64,000 nt of DNA. It comes from Kappaphycus alvarezii (lineage: Eukaryota > Rhodophyta > Florideophyceae > Gigartinales > Solieriaceae). A model generated the notes under the pieces. It did no database searches, was not told the origin of the DNA, and worked only from the letters and a program-made list of their open reading frames with translations. The position numbers and the translations under genes are program-made. Below, piece after piece: positions 54,761 to 64,000 of the stretch; position 1 is the stretch's first letter; each line of letters begins with the position of its first letter. The stretch covers positions 930,001 through 994,000 of the forward strand of contig NADL03000483.1 in NCBI GenBank assembly GCA_002205965.3, read 5' to 3'.

Positions 54761-57627
54761 CAGAGAAACTCCCAAGAGGTTTGCCACCGAGAAGGAAACA
54801 AGACTTTGAAATAGAATTAAAGGAAGGAGCAGAACCACAAAAGAAAGGTCTCTATAGACTTTCTGACAAAGAAATGTCAGAACTCCGAAAACAGTTGGAC
54901 GAACTACTAGAAGCTGAGTTTATAAGACCTAGTAAGAGCCCCTGGGGAGCTCCTATCCTATTCGTGAGCAAGAAGGATGATAGTCTACGGATGTGTGTCG
55001 ATTACAGAGCCTTAAACCGGCTTACTGTAAAAAACAGCTATCCCTTACCACGAATTGACGACATTTTCGACCAGCTTAAAGGAGCAAAGTTCTTCAGCAA
55101 AATTGATCTTAGATCTGGGTATCACCAGATTAGACTACACGAAGATTCGATTCCATTTACCGCCTTCAGAACACGATACGGGCACTTTGAATTTCTTGTT
55201 CTGCCGTTTGGACTCACTAATGCGCCAGCAACTTTCATGAACCTAATGAATGACATTTTCAAGGATCAGCTCGACTTATTTGTGATCGTCTATCTGGATG
55301 ATATCCTAATCTACAGTAAGACATGGAAGGATCACTTGGATCACATTCGAACTGTACTCGAAATCCTCAGAAAAGAAAAATTGTTTGGCAAATTATCTAA
55401 ATGTGTCTTCGGAGTTACAGAAGTCGAGTACCTAGGACACATCATTTCTCAAAGTGGTATTTCTGTTGATCCAAACAAGATAAGTGCAGTCATGGAATGG
55501 CCGATACCAAAGAATAAGCAACAAGTACAGTCTTTTCTTGGTTTTGTCAATTATTACCGGAGATTCATAAAAGGCTGTTCAATTCTTGCAAAACCCCTCA
55601 CAGAATTGACGAAAAACGTGAATTTCCAATGGAGCCACACTCAAGATGATTCCTTCAAAGTACTCAAGCAAACACTTTGTAGCGCACCGGTTCTCAGAAA
55701 TTTCGACGCCACACTGCCTATCTACGTAACCACAGATGCATCACAGTATGCAATTGGTGCAGTGCTGGAACAGGAAGAATTAGGTTCTAAAAGGCCGGTC
55801 GCGTTTGCATCCAGGACTCTTAATGATGCGGAACAAAACTATGCGGCCCATGAAAGGGAACTTTTGGCCATTGTAGATTCCCTCAAGTGGTGGAGATCAT
55901 ACCTTTATGGTAATTCATTCACCATTCACTCGGACCACTATCCCCTAAGATACCTAGAAACCCAAGAAAACTTGTCCCCGAGACAAGTGAGATGGCTGGA
56001 AAGATTAGTTAATTTCGACTTCAAGATAATACCCATCTCAGGAAAATCAAATGTAGTGGCGGACGCACTATCGAGGCAACCACAAGATGTGCCGTCACCT
56101 TATCAACGAAACAATTCATTACTTCAAGAAGTTATTACCAAGACATCCTCAGAATCCAATAACATTTCGACCATATCATTCACAAACACTGAGTTAGTGG
56201 GGTTGGTAGAAGATTATGGTAGGGATGAGAACCTCAGAACCCATTACCAAGATCCTAGAGCTCCCTTTGAGCGTCGAGGGATGCTTCTACTTAAAAACAA
56301 GAAGATCTGTGTACCAGAAGGAAATTTCAGAGTCAAGCTCCTGCATGACTATCATTGCACTCCCAACACGGGACACCTAGGAATAAGCAAAACTATCAAC
56401 AGAATATCACCAAAGTTTTATTGGAAAAATTTAAGATCGGATGTAATCCGATACATACGTTCCTGCCAATGCCAGAGAACCAAAGCAACCAATCAGAAAC
56501 CCGCAGGTCTTTTACAACCACTAGAACCACCGAAAACCAAATGGACCCACATAACCATGGATTTCATCACACCTCTCCCAAAGTCGAGAAATGGAAACAA
56601 CGGCGTGTTAACAGTCGTTGACAGACTTTCTAAGATGATCAGAATAATACCAACGAAACCAAACACAGATGCTCCTGAAACAGCACTGCTGTTCAAGAAT
56701 CACGTATACCGAAATCATGGATTACCAGAGAATATCATATGTGACCGAGATCCCATCTTCATGAGCAAGTTTTGGACAAAACTTTTTGCTCTACTAGGAA
56801 CAAAGATATCCCCCTCCTCTGCATACCACCCACAAACTGATGGACAATCGGAGATAATGAACAGGAAAATAGAGGAAATGATCCGTGCTTTCGTTAGCTT
56901 CGACAAATCAGATTGGGATAATTTCCTGGTAGACTTTGAAGTTGCTTACAACTCCTCTGTGAATGTCACCACAACTTTCTCACCATTTTTCCTCAATTAC
57001 GGAATTCAACCACGAACAGTACCTTTAGATGTTTTAGCGTCAGACAATCCAGCGGCAGCAGGTTTTCTAAAACATATGCAAGAAGCATTAAGGAAAGCCC
57101 AGAATCACATCCGAAAATCCAATGAGTCCACCGCAAAATATGTAAACAAGAAAAGAAGGCCGTCTACTTTCAAGATTGGTGATAAGGTTTGGCTATCAAC
57201 AAAGAACTTATCACTTGAAGATGCGGCTGGATCACGCAAACTGAACCCAAAGTATTGTGGTCCCTTTGAAATAACAGAGGACATTAACGGTGTAACTTAC
57301 CGTCTGCAGTTATCTCAACCGATGATCGACAGAGGAATACATAATGCGTTCCACGCTAGCCTCTTGAAACCGTTCTTTGAAGATGAATTCAACCGACAAA
57401 TTCCACCACCGCCACCACTCCAATTTCAAGATGGACATGAGGAATACGAAGTTGAGTCTATACTCGCTCATAAAAAAGAACGTGGAAAAAATAAATTCCT
57501 TGTCAAATGGAAAGGGTACGGAGATCATGAGAACTCGTGGCTTCCCGAATCATACCTCAAGAATTCACAAGAACTTTTGAATAAGTACAAGCAGAACCTC
57601 AAGAATCGGGGCGATTCTTCTCTGTAA
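54736..57627 (+). CDS. Element B pol: RT, RNase H, integrase, chromodomain
   Basis: A 963-codon intact frame. [32 protein letters not shown] and YLDD at residues 186-189. RNase [15 protein letters not shown] with Asp 334. Integrase: zinc region [13 protein letters not shown] (about 537) with CQCQ (about 577); catalytic Asp 609 (MDFITPLPK), Asp 670 (CDRDPIF) and Glu 706 ([13 protein letters not shown]), with 35 residues between the last two. A GPY/F-like part ([19 protein letters not shown]) follows. C-terminal chromodomain, residues 903-950: [12 protein letters not shown] and [15 protein letters not shown], with the aromatic residues that read methylated histone tails. It copies the RNA and directs insertion, probably to heterochromatin. 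All catalytic residues are present. Confidence 0.95.
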   Translation: METFADVFPEKLPRGLPPRRKQDFEIELKEGAEPQKKGLYRLSDKEMSELRKQLDELLEAEFIRPSKSPWGAPILFVSKKDDSLRMCVDYRALNRLTVKNSYPLPRIDDIFDQLKGAKFFSKIDLRSGYHQIRLHEDSIPFTAFRTRYGHFEFLVLPFGLTNAPATFMNLMNDIFKDQLDLFVIVYLDDILIYSKTWKDHLDHIRTVLEILRKEKLFGKLSKCVFGVTEVEYLGHIISQSGISVDPNKISAVMEWPIPKNKQQVQSFLGFVNYYRRFIKGCSILAKPLTELTKNVNFQWSHTQDDSFKVLKQTLCSAPVLRNFDATLPIYVTTDASQYAIGAVLEQEELGSKRPVAFASRTLNDAEQNYAAHERELLAIVDSLKWWRSYLYGNSFTIHSDHYPLRYLETQENLSPRQVRWLERLVNFDFKIIPISGKSNVVADALSRQPQDVPSPYQRNNSLLQEVITKTSSESNNISTISFTNTELVGLVEDYGRDENLRTHYQDPRAPFERRGMLLLKNKKICVPEGNFRVKLLHDYHCTPNTGHLGISKTINRISPKFYWKNLRSDVIRYIRSCQCQRTKATNQKPAGLLQPLEPPKTKWTHITMDFITPLPKSRNGNNGVLTVVDRLSKMIRIIPTKPNTDAPETALLFKNHVYRNHGLPENIICDRDPIFMSKFWTKLFALLGTKISPSSAYHPQTDGQSEIMNRKIEEMIRAFVSFDKSDWDNFLVDFEVAYNSSVNVTTTFSPFFLNYGIQPRTVPLDVLASDNPAAAGFLKHMQEALRKAQNHIRKSNESTAKYVNKKRRPSTFKIGDKVWLSTKNLSLEDAAGSRKLNPKYCGPFEITEDINGVTYRLQLSQPMIDRGIHNAFHASLLKPFFEDEFNRQIPPPPPLQFQDGHEEYEVESILAHKKERGKNKFLVKWKGYGDHENSWLPESYLKNSQELLNKYKQNLKNRGDSSL

Positions 57628-57637
57628 GGGGGAGTGA

Positions 57638-58141
57638 TGTTGTATTTCACTCCACAGACCTTACAACTGCATATACTGTACTGTAGATTCAAACCACTGG
57701 TAACCTTGCAGCCAGGGCTACTAGGCACTTTGCTGTCATTACACTTTCCTTACAGTTCTGAACACAGCGTTTGACCCCATTGGTACACTTGGAATAGTTA
57801 CGGGCGAGTTGCACACTGGGATATTACATCATTGCTTTACCAATCAAAAGTCGCCTTGCTATCCCATGCCACCTGGACCAATGTACTTCTTACATCTTGT
57901 CAGAGTATGTCACTCTTGCCGACTACAAATCTGAAAGCGCTGCTTACGATACCGTCAGGGCTGTTTTACGGGAATACCTTTGAATTCGCTACTGTTAGAC
58001 TGCATTTTCTTTTAGTTTGTAGCTATCTTCAGTTCTATATAAACCCTGGTTTGGAGCGGCCGGCTTTACCCAGCCAGCCTCAACAAAAAGTTTCAACCAC
58101 AGTTCTACCTTGATCTGCTCGTGTGCGCTTAACACCCCACA
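57638..58141 (+). repeat. 3' LTR of element B
   Basis: 504 bases, preceded by the polypurine tract AAGGGGGAGTGA (57626-57637). Confidence 0.95.
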
Positions 58142-58446
58142 AAGGCGCTCGAGAAAAGAAGGCGCACCAGCTGAACAGGCGTACAAGTCCAGAGGGTACA
58201 CGAAAAACGGGGAGCAAAAGCCTACAGAGCGAACTAGCAACAAGGCGCGCAAGCCGAGGAGGCGCACAAGGCGGGGAAGTGCACAAGCAGAGGAGGCGTA
58301 CATGCCGGGAACAAGGCCGGGGAAGCAGGAGGAGTGACGTCGAAGCTCGGGTTGGAACGGTTGGAAGGACTGGAAGGACTGGTAATTTGAAATACTGAAA
58401 CGTACAGTACAGTATGCGGCCCGTGGTCCGTTTTGGAGGCGGGTGG
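58142..58446 (+). other. Element A 3' internal tail, purine-rich, with AAGGC duplication
   Basis: Starts with the right AAGGC (58142-58146). It is rich in degenerate GGCGCACAAG/GAGGCGTAC units and ends in a polypurine tract before the LTR. The + and - open frames here are low-complexity and not convincing. Confidence 0.55.
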
Positions 58447-58692
58447 TGATAGGGACAAATGTTGCATTCTGAATTGTTTTAACTGTTTTTATATTTTTTT
58501 AAGTACAGTACAATACAATCCTGTACTGCACGAGTTATACTTGTATTTTAGACTACATTGTTGAAATTTATTTGTTTTCTAGGAACCGCCGACCGCCTTT
58601 TGGCCACATGCATTTTCGGCACTTGCCTATGTATGTAGGCGAAGCGTCGGATGCGCGCGAGTAAACCGACAACACAACGACCGACACCAACA
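58447..58692 (+). repeat. 3' LTR of element A
   Basis: 246 bases, TGATAGGGACAAATGTTGC ... ACACCAACA, followed by GTATA. Confidence 0.85.
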
Positions 58693-58758
58693 GTATATAA
58701 ATTACAGAACTTATTCTCGGTAAAGTAACCGTGGGCATTTAGTGGCGTTGCTTTTCAA

Positions 58759-61144
58759 TAGGTCTCCCGCCCAAAGACTGAATAATTATGCAATCACTCA
58801 GTAATTGGGCATTGATTAGAGGTTCATGTATCATATCAGGTGACATACATTTACCGTGCTAAATTAATGCAAAAACATTTTTTTTCTATTATACTGGGCA
58901 TACACCAAAATATTGAAATGACGAAAGCAAGAAATGCATCATCGAATATTTACTATTTCTTTTATTTGTGCGGTTATTCAGCACACCCAAAACACAAAAA
59001 ACCAATCGTGCACTACAGTAGTTGGACTGAGGGTTCTCCATGCTCACACAGCGGCATGCTGGAGGGATCACTTTATTGCGATCCCTCCGAGCTTACAAGG
59101 TGTGTGCGCGGGGAGGAGGGGATGATGAGCCAGGGCGTTGGACGCCCATAGACCATATTGATGAAATGGGCCATGGTCGGAGCGTGGGTGGGGAGAAGAC
59201 GGAACATGCTCTGTCGAGAGAACGTTTTGAATTCGGTAGTGACATCAACAGAAACAAAAATATAGTCCGAGCTTCAGCTGAGACGTGTCGAGAGCATGCG
59301 AACATTGTGAACTATTGCGTTCACGCCGGCCTGGACTGATTTTTCCTTTGCTCCAGGAAGAGGTAGCCTGCTGATTCCTCACAGGAGGGCGGGAGGAGAA
59401 CCTTCATGACCAGCCGGCGGAATGGTTGGCGGTTGGCGTTGGATGAGAGAGATAATATTTGTAAACCACAAACTAGTCTTTACTTGCTCTATGCAATTAC
59501 GTCGAATCTATCTCTCGGTCGTTGAATTCTACATTTCGAAATTGCAGTTCAATGCTTCTACGCCGCTTTTGGCGAAAGCTTTCTTGTACCCGACGCCGCT
59601 TGATAGCGGATTCATCACCAATCGCATACAGCCTTTTTTTGAATCGTCTGTGATGACTGCCATCCTCCGATCGCAATGGATGAAACTGAATGTGTACATT
59701 TGTCAACGGAGTGGAAAACCTAGATACAGAGTCATAACGATCTTCTTTCCAACGCCACTTACTCCCTATGACACTCCACAACATGCACAACCAACAAAAC
59801 AAATTCTCCCCAATTATGTGGTCGGAAGCCATATTTCTATTTGTTGCCTCCTCTCCCCTAGACAAACACCTATTCCTCGGCTTTTTATTCAGTGTAATAG
59901 CTCTCAAAAGCTCAGCTGCTCCTTGATGAAATTTGTCCATTACCACTGCCCACTGCTCTGGACACTCTTCAACTATCCCACTTACATCTCAAATGTCTCC
60001 ATCTGCTGAAGTTTTCTTCAAAGCAGCGCAATGGAATCCAACACCGCGCTGCAAAATTTCTAGATCAGAGACGGACCCAGGGTAATGCTTCGCGCAATTA
60101 ACGGCAAGTCCATTTGAAAGAACGCTGACTTCCACCTTATACCCATACAAGTTGTGCTTACCAATAAAATAAATTTTACCTTCTTTCATGTTGCGCATCG
60201 GTCAGTTTGCTTGTTGAAATGTTACATCAGTAACATAGGAAGCAGCAGGAAAGTGCTTAAACTGCTTTCCTTCTTGATGTAAGTCAGGAAATGCAAAGAC
60301 AGATAAAATACGCATCACCAAAGCGTGATAGAGAGATTGACTCAGCAAATCGATGAACCTTGTCATGGTTTGTTCAAAAGGCGGGCCTTTGAGGCCAAAA
60401 ACCTTGGCCATGATCTCCCATTGCCCTCCGTACTTCAAAGAAGTCAGCATCATAAACAGTATATCCTTCCCATTGTAAGTTGATTTTCGGCCAGAGCCGA
60501 CATTTTATCGTTCATTTAAAGTGTCCGCCAAGTTGTTCCATACGCCATGAAATTCAGACGCGTCAAAATTGGTCATCTCATGGATAGCTTCGGATCCGCC
60601 AGTCTCGTAAAATACATTGAAAACAGGGCATCGGGACGTTGATTCTTCATCCGTTTCATCTCCCTCTGTGGCGGAGTATTCGGCGAGTTGTGCATCTCGG
60701 TCGACGGCCACGTACGCCAGTATATGAAGGGCATTGTTTGCTTGGGTGTGCCTGGGGATAGCAGCAGTGGGCTGTGTGAGGTCAATTTGGGAATGGGATG
60801 GTGCCATGTTGTGTAGTTGAGTGAAACAGTTATATGGATGGTCAATTCGTCCTCGGAGAGTCTCTTAAACTTTTTTTCTTTGAAAGAGGGGCCTTTCCGA
60901 AAGGACTTTTTCAATTCGGAAATGGGCGGGTCTTTGACAATTAAATGGGATCATTGACCTTTTAGTTCAATTTAATTATCCCATGAAGTGAATGTTACGA
61001 AGAATTATCATATGTAAATTTATTTATCTTAAATTTTTCTGACTGCTGTTTACTGTATTACTTTGGTTGTTATAAGAGCGCAAATTGTTTCTTTTAAAGT
61101 ATTGGCTCTTTCGAATAGACCCGTGTCTTTGATAGAGGGGTCTA
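58759..61144 (-). mobile_element. PIF/Harbinger-type DNA transposon, copy 2
   Basis: Left end TAGGTCTCCCGCCCAAAGAC and right end in reverse TAGACCCCTCTATCAAAG, as in copy 1. It is longer than copy 1, mainly between the left end and the transposase. That part includes a perfect hairpin GGAGGGATC/GATCCCTCC (59061-59088) and no recognised gene. Confidence 0.65.
59497..60807 (-). pseudogene. Harbinger transposase of copy 2
   Basis: ATG 60807 (MAPSHSQIDLTQPTAAIPRH). Then an acidic segment, FDASEFHGVWNNLADTLNER, a stop near 60505, and MLTSLKYGGQWEIMAKVFGL. The core has SYVTDVTFQQAN (first Asp), KEGKIYFIGKHNLYGYKVEV, and HYPGSVSDLEILQRG with the second Asp intact (60050). The third acidic block is not clear. 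A long C-terminal part ends with HHRRFKKRLYAIGDESAIKR and EFNDREIDST, as in copy 1. Stops and shifts near 60505, 60200 and 59985 break it. Protein identity with copy 1 is clear but far from complete, so the two insertions are old and independent. Confidence 0.7.
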
Positions 61145-61790
61145 ATGGTATTCGTCAAGGTTGCCCATCCCAAAGAAACAGGTCCTTAGCCCTGTGGTAC
61201 CGAACACCCTGCGCCGTCACCTAGTGATAGGAAGCTCCAATCTTCCATTTTGGAGGCCGCCCAATTTCAAACAAAACCCGAAGGCGTCAAAGGGTAGAAA
61301 TAAAGGCGCGAGAGTGGGTTCATTACGGCCACGGAGAAGAACATTGGCCTGCATTTGATGGGACCATAGGCAACCGAGCAATTATGGGTGCCTGCTAGCT
61401 GCACGGACCGCTAGTATGTTCAACTCTTTCTACTTCGCACTAGACCTCTGTTATCAGGAAAATTGAGTAAACCATGGGCATTAACGAGCGAAAAGAAAAC
61501 GAATGTTTCCAAAGCGCATCTCACAGTACTGTACTGTACAGTGCGCGAATTTGGCATAGAAACAGTTTTATTTTTATTCATTTAGCCATTAAGAACTACT
61601 GAAAACACATAAGGCCGATGAGAACCTCGATCTAACAGGTTATTAAAAGCAAATATGGACACAATTTTACTTGCTTCAAAGTAAGGTGAAACTTATATTT
61701 GCAAGACAGAACGGGACAAAAAATAGGGGGTGAAATTGGTTAGAATACAAGTCAAAACAGCTACTTATATTCCTTAAGTGCAATAGATGA
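61145..61790. other. Intergenic stretch
   Basis: No recognised gene. A short GTAC cluster (CACAGTACTGTACTGTACAG) lies at 61525-61545. Confidence 0.45.
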
Positions 61791-62200
61791 TTACTTCGTT
61801 TCCCCTCCCTCTGCATCCATGACTGCCAAAAAACGACAGGCAATCCTATGATATAGAGAAAACAAGTACGTAGGCGGCAAAGAACACCACGCGTAATGAA
61901 CTGCATCCCGCAATTCAGCAATGTTCTCAAACTGACGCCGTAGACTGTATACCTTCCTAGCAGGTAGCCCCCACACATTCTCGATTATATTCAGATAAAG
62001 AGATTTCGGGGCAATGCTAGAGTACGAATTTTCTTTGAATCTAACCATTCAAGTGTGAAACGGGATGAGTGCATCGGTGCACTGTCCTTTTGAAATGCCC
62101 ACGTTTGATGTTCTCCAAACACCTCGGCAGCAAACAGCAGCAATCCGGCTTCTAATGTTTCACAGTAAGTGTTGAGGAATGGTCGCTTACTCCTCAAGCA
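61791..62200 (-). pseudogene. Tc1/mariner-type transposase, C-terminal fragment
   Basis: Read from about 62200: FGEHQTWAFQKDSAPMHSSR with the second catalytic Asp, FTLEWLDSKKIRTLA, then one frame over LYLNIIENVWGLPARKVYSL with the third catalytic Glu kept, and a C-terminal helix to 61791. Spacing between Asp and Glu is about 34 residues. The first Asp block is absent upstream. The protein resembles the relic at 30 kb (both have IIxxxWGLPxR) but retains the Glu that is Gln there. Confidence 0.75.
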
Positions 62201-62544
62201 AAGTAATTGATGCTACAAAAATGATAGAAAAACCTTTTTTTGCTGTGGTGAAGTTGAAATCGCATTATAGTGTAAGACGTGATCTGATATGTGATCTGTA
62301 ATTAGATCAAATCTAGAATTTCAAATATTTTGAATTTTGAGCTAGGTTTATCTCGCCGTTGCCGCCACTGCCGGCGTGTCCGGAGCGGCACTTCGGACAT
62401 TTTCCAGAAATGGTAGGTTGCAAAACGTATACAAGTAATAGTTCTGCTCCGACCGAACGACCGAAGTAAAAGTCAAGCGACATCTTCACCTCAACTTCTT
62501 CTTTTACTCTTCTCTCCTTTGCCCTACTTCGTCGACCTCTTACA
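62201..62544 (+). repeat. Probable end of the 5' LTR of copia element F
   Basis: The sequence up to ACA at 62544 is directly followed by a copia-type primer-binding site, so it should be the 3' end of an LTR. The start is not determinable without the second LTR, which would be beyond the window. Confidence 0.45.
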
Positions 62545-62558
62545 GGTTATGGGCCCAG
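62545..62558 (+). promoter_or_regulatory. Primer-binding site of copia element F
   Basis: GGTTATGGGCCCAG, identical to the site used by Drosophila copia, which pairs with the anticodon region of initiator Met tRNA rather than its 3' end. Confidence 0.75.
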
Positions 62559-63258
62559 GAGGTCAAGTGTAGCAGACTTCATCGCTTCACTGCTTCTTGC
62601 ACTTTCCTTCTTTGAACTTTTGTCTTTTGTCTGTGTCTGTTTGAACCTTCCACCTAGCGTTTGGGGTATAATCCTTGTGGTAATCGCTGTTTTATCTGTT
62701 GAACCTTCCACTTGTGGTTGCGGTATCTCCACTTTGTGGTGATCGCTGTAGGGTACCTGTGGGCTGGAGTGCCAGGTACTCTCCACATCTAATATTCCTG
62801 ATTCAGGGTCCCGTTGTGGTGGTACTGTGCGTGGCGACTATCGTTAAGTCAGGACTGTTGGAGGGACCAGAACCCGGGAAAAACGTTGTGTGTCCTGCAA
62901 TTTTCCCGCAAAAGACCAGATTGGCAACGCGGGTGAACACTGTAAGAGTCACTAGCCCCCCTGTGGACGTCTCGTACGGATCATTTGAGCCTGCTCTGGT
63001 GTGCGTAAGAGTGGGTCAGACAGCTGAAACCGCATTTCACCCGGAGAACGATAACCGGGGGTCAGGAGTCCGACTCCTAGGGACCGAGGAATAGTGTTTC
63101 TCACCTTCACATTTGTGTTGGTAAAGGACCCGGACTGGTGATCAGTCTTCAATCTCTAGGTCAAGACTAAGAAGAACAAGTCCAAGACCAAGATCAAGAT
63201 TTTATTTGTATCATCATCACAATCTACTTCTGTCATCAACTTTCATAAAAGAATCAAC
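62559..63258 (+). other. Leader of copia element F
   Basis: About 700 bases between primer-binding site and gag start. The open frame 62699-63094 on + has no recognised motif; a repeated GTTGAACCTTCCAC (near 62637 and 62698) is visible. Confidence 0.45.
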
Positions 63259-64000
63259 ATGTCGGACTCTGAATCCGAGACGAATACTTCAAGTGGCATC
63301 AAGATCCCGCGTTTCATTGGTCGTCGCGGTGAGAACTATGAGTTATGGTGCCTGCGTCTTCGGGCCGCCTGCAGAGTCAAACGAGTTTGGAACGTTGTCG
63401 ATCCATCCTCCGCATCGTCTGTCTCCACCGATACCTCGACTGGTGTGGGCACTGGTCCCTCTCGTCTCATCGCCAAACGTGAAAAGGCATCTGGCATGAT
63501 AATTTCTGCAATGTGGAATGCTCCCCTCCGTGTTGTACTAGAGGCTGACGACGACCCTCAACGAATGCTCAAGTTGTTGGACGCGCGGTATGCTTCAAAT
63601 CGAACCGTATCCAGGATTGCTGTTCAGACTCAGCTCTTCCGAATGACGTATACAGATCAAAAGATGTCAACATATGTTGACCAGTACACGTCGCTGTTCA
63701 ACTAACTCGAGCAAATGGGCAAAAATGCCGCCATTCCGGAGACTCACAAGGCACCCATGCTACTGGCCTCTATCGATCCTAAATGTCCGCTTGAGTCCAC
63801 TGCCGCCGCATTTCGAACAAAGGATGTTGCTGACCTCACCTGGGACTATGTTGCGACTATACTCATCGATGAGTACAATGCCAGGCACGCCTCCTCCGTA
63901 GCTTCTAGTATTGCAAACAAGAACCGCTTCAAACGCAAAAGGAAGAAAAAAAGCGGTTCGGGCTCGGGAACATGCAACGAGTTCCGTCAGGACAGTTCTG
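63259..64000 (+). pseudogene. Ty1/copia element F gag (runs off the right edge)
   Basis: ATG 63259 (MSDSESETNTSSGIKIPRFI). Typical copia gag: FIGRRGENYELWCLRLRAAC (the N-terminal binding-like motif around Trp), KREKASGMIISAMWNAPLRV, LLDARYASNRTVSRIAVQTQ and TYVDQYTSLFN. An in-frame TAA at 63703 interrupts it, and the same frame continues as LEQMGKNAAIPETHKAPMLL and a basic FKRKRKKKSGSGSG near the window end. A single stop in an otherwise clean frame suggests a fairly young copy. Confidence 0.8.

Larger units (their letters stand above)
51108..58141 (+). mobile_element. Ty3/gypsy chromodomain retrotransposon, element B
   Basis: A 7.0 kb element nested in element A. LTRs of 501 and 504 bases are almost identical. 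Order: LTR, primer-binding site, extra zinc-finger ORF, antisense tRNA-like module, gag, -1 frameshift site, pol (protease, RT, RNase H, integrase, chromodomain), polypurine tract, LTR. It is the more complete relative of element C on the other side of the window. Only a few single-base lesions separate it from an intact element. Confidence 0.95.
44563..58692 (+). mobile_element. Gypsy-like LTR retrotransposon, element A, containing element B
   Basis: LTRs 44563-44817 and 58447-58692 share about nine tenths of their bases by eye and both start TGAT and end CCAACA. A polypurine tract TTTTGGAGGCGGGTGG precedes the right LTR, and GTATA flanks both sides. Internal order: gag, protease, RT, RNase H, integrase (to about 49450), then an antisense gene region (50952-49695), then an insertion of element B with its own AAGGC duplication, then a purine-rich tail (58147-58446). 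Without B the element would be about 7.1 kb. It is older than B and C judging by LTR divergence and stops. Confidence 0.85.

Noticed and set aside
58123..58467. Arg/Gly-rich + frame and Pro/Ser-rich - frame in the tail of element A
   Set aside because: Both follow from a purine-rich repeat ahead of the polypurine tract.

Overview
This is a repeat-rich stretch of a eukaryotic nuclear genome. The best guess is a red alga: compact host genes with almost no introns form one small island, and the rest is nested transposable elements. The species is an inference; nothing in the window fixes it.

Layout. 1-6.1 kb holds broken transposon genes: a PIF/Harbinger transposase, the 3' end of a non-LTR-type reverse transcriptase (RT), an unrecognised coding-like stretch, and a Crypton-like tyrosine recombinase. 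6.1-8.9 kb is mostly non-coding. 8.9-20.75 kb is an LTR-retrotransposon nest: a truncated Ty1/copia on + (element E) abuts a Ty1/copia on - (element D), and D is split by a chromodomain Ty3/gypsy on - (element C, 14312-20263, near-identical LTRs, target-site duplication GTTGG). 20.75-22.5 kb is another RT relic.

22.7-28.6 kb is the only host gene island: F-box/LRR protein (+), zinc-ribbon/RRM protein (-), TadA-type tRNA adenosine deaminase (+) and UAS-UBX protein (-). Three of the four carry apparent single-base deletions. 30-31 kb has a Tc1/mariner relic, and 31-39.8 kb is a gene-free AT-rich block.

42.7-61.1 kb is a second nest. Two related Harbinger elements flank a gypsy-like retrotransposon (element A, 44563-58692, duplication GTATA). 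Element A is itself split by a chromodomain gypsy (element B, 51108-58141, duplication AAGGC). A mariner relic and the 5' end of a third copia (element F) close the window.

The most striking find is antisense to element A between its integrase and the nested element: a reading frame at 50952 on - whose first 28 residues copy the histone H3 tail but with leucine at K9 and methionine at K27, the two heterochromatin methylation sites. No histone fold follows; a possible cysteine-protease-like C-terminus does. Elements B and C also share three features worth study: an extra gene with paired U1-type zinc fingers before gag, an antisense tRNA-like module between that gene and gag, and a conserved CCCAAAA -1 frameshift site.
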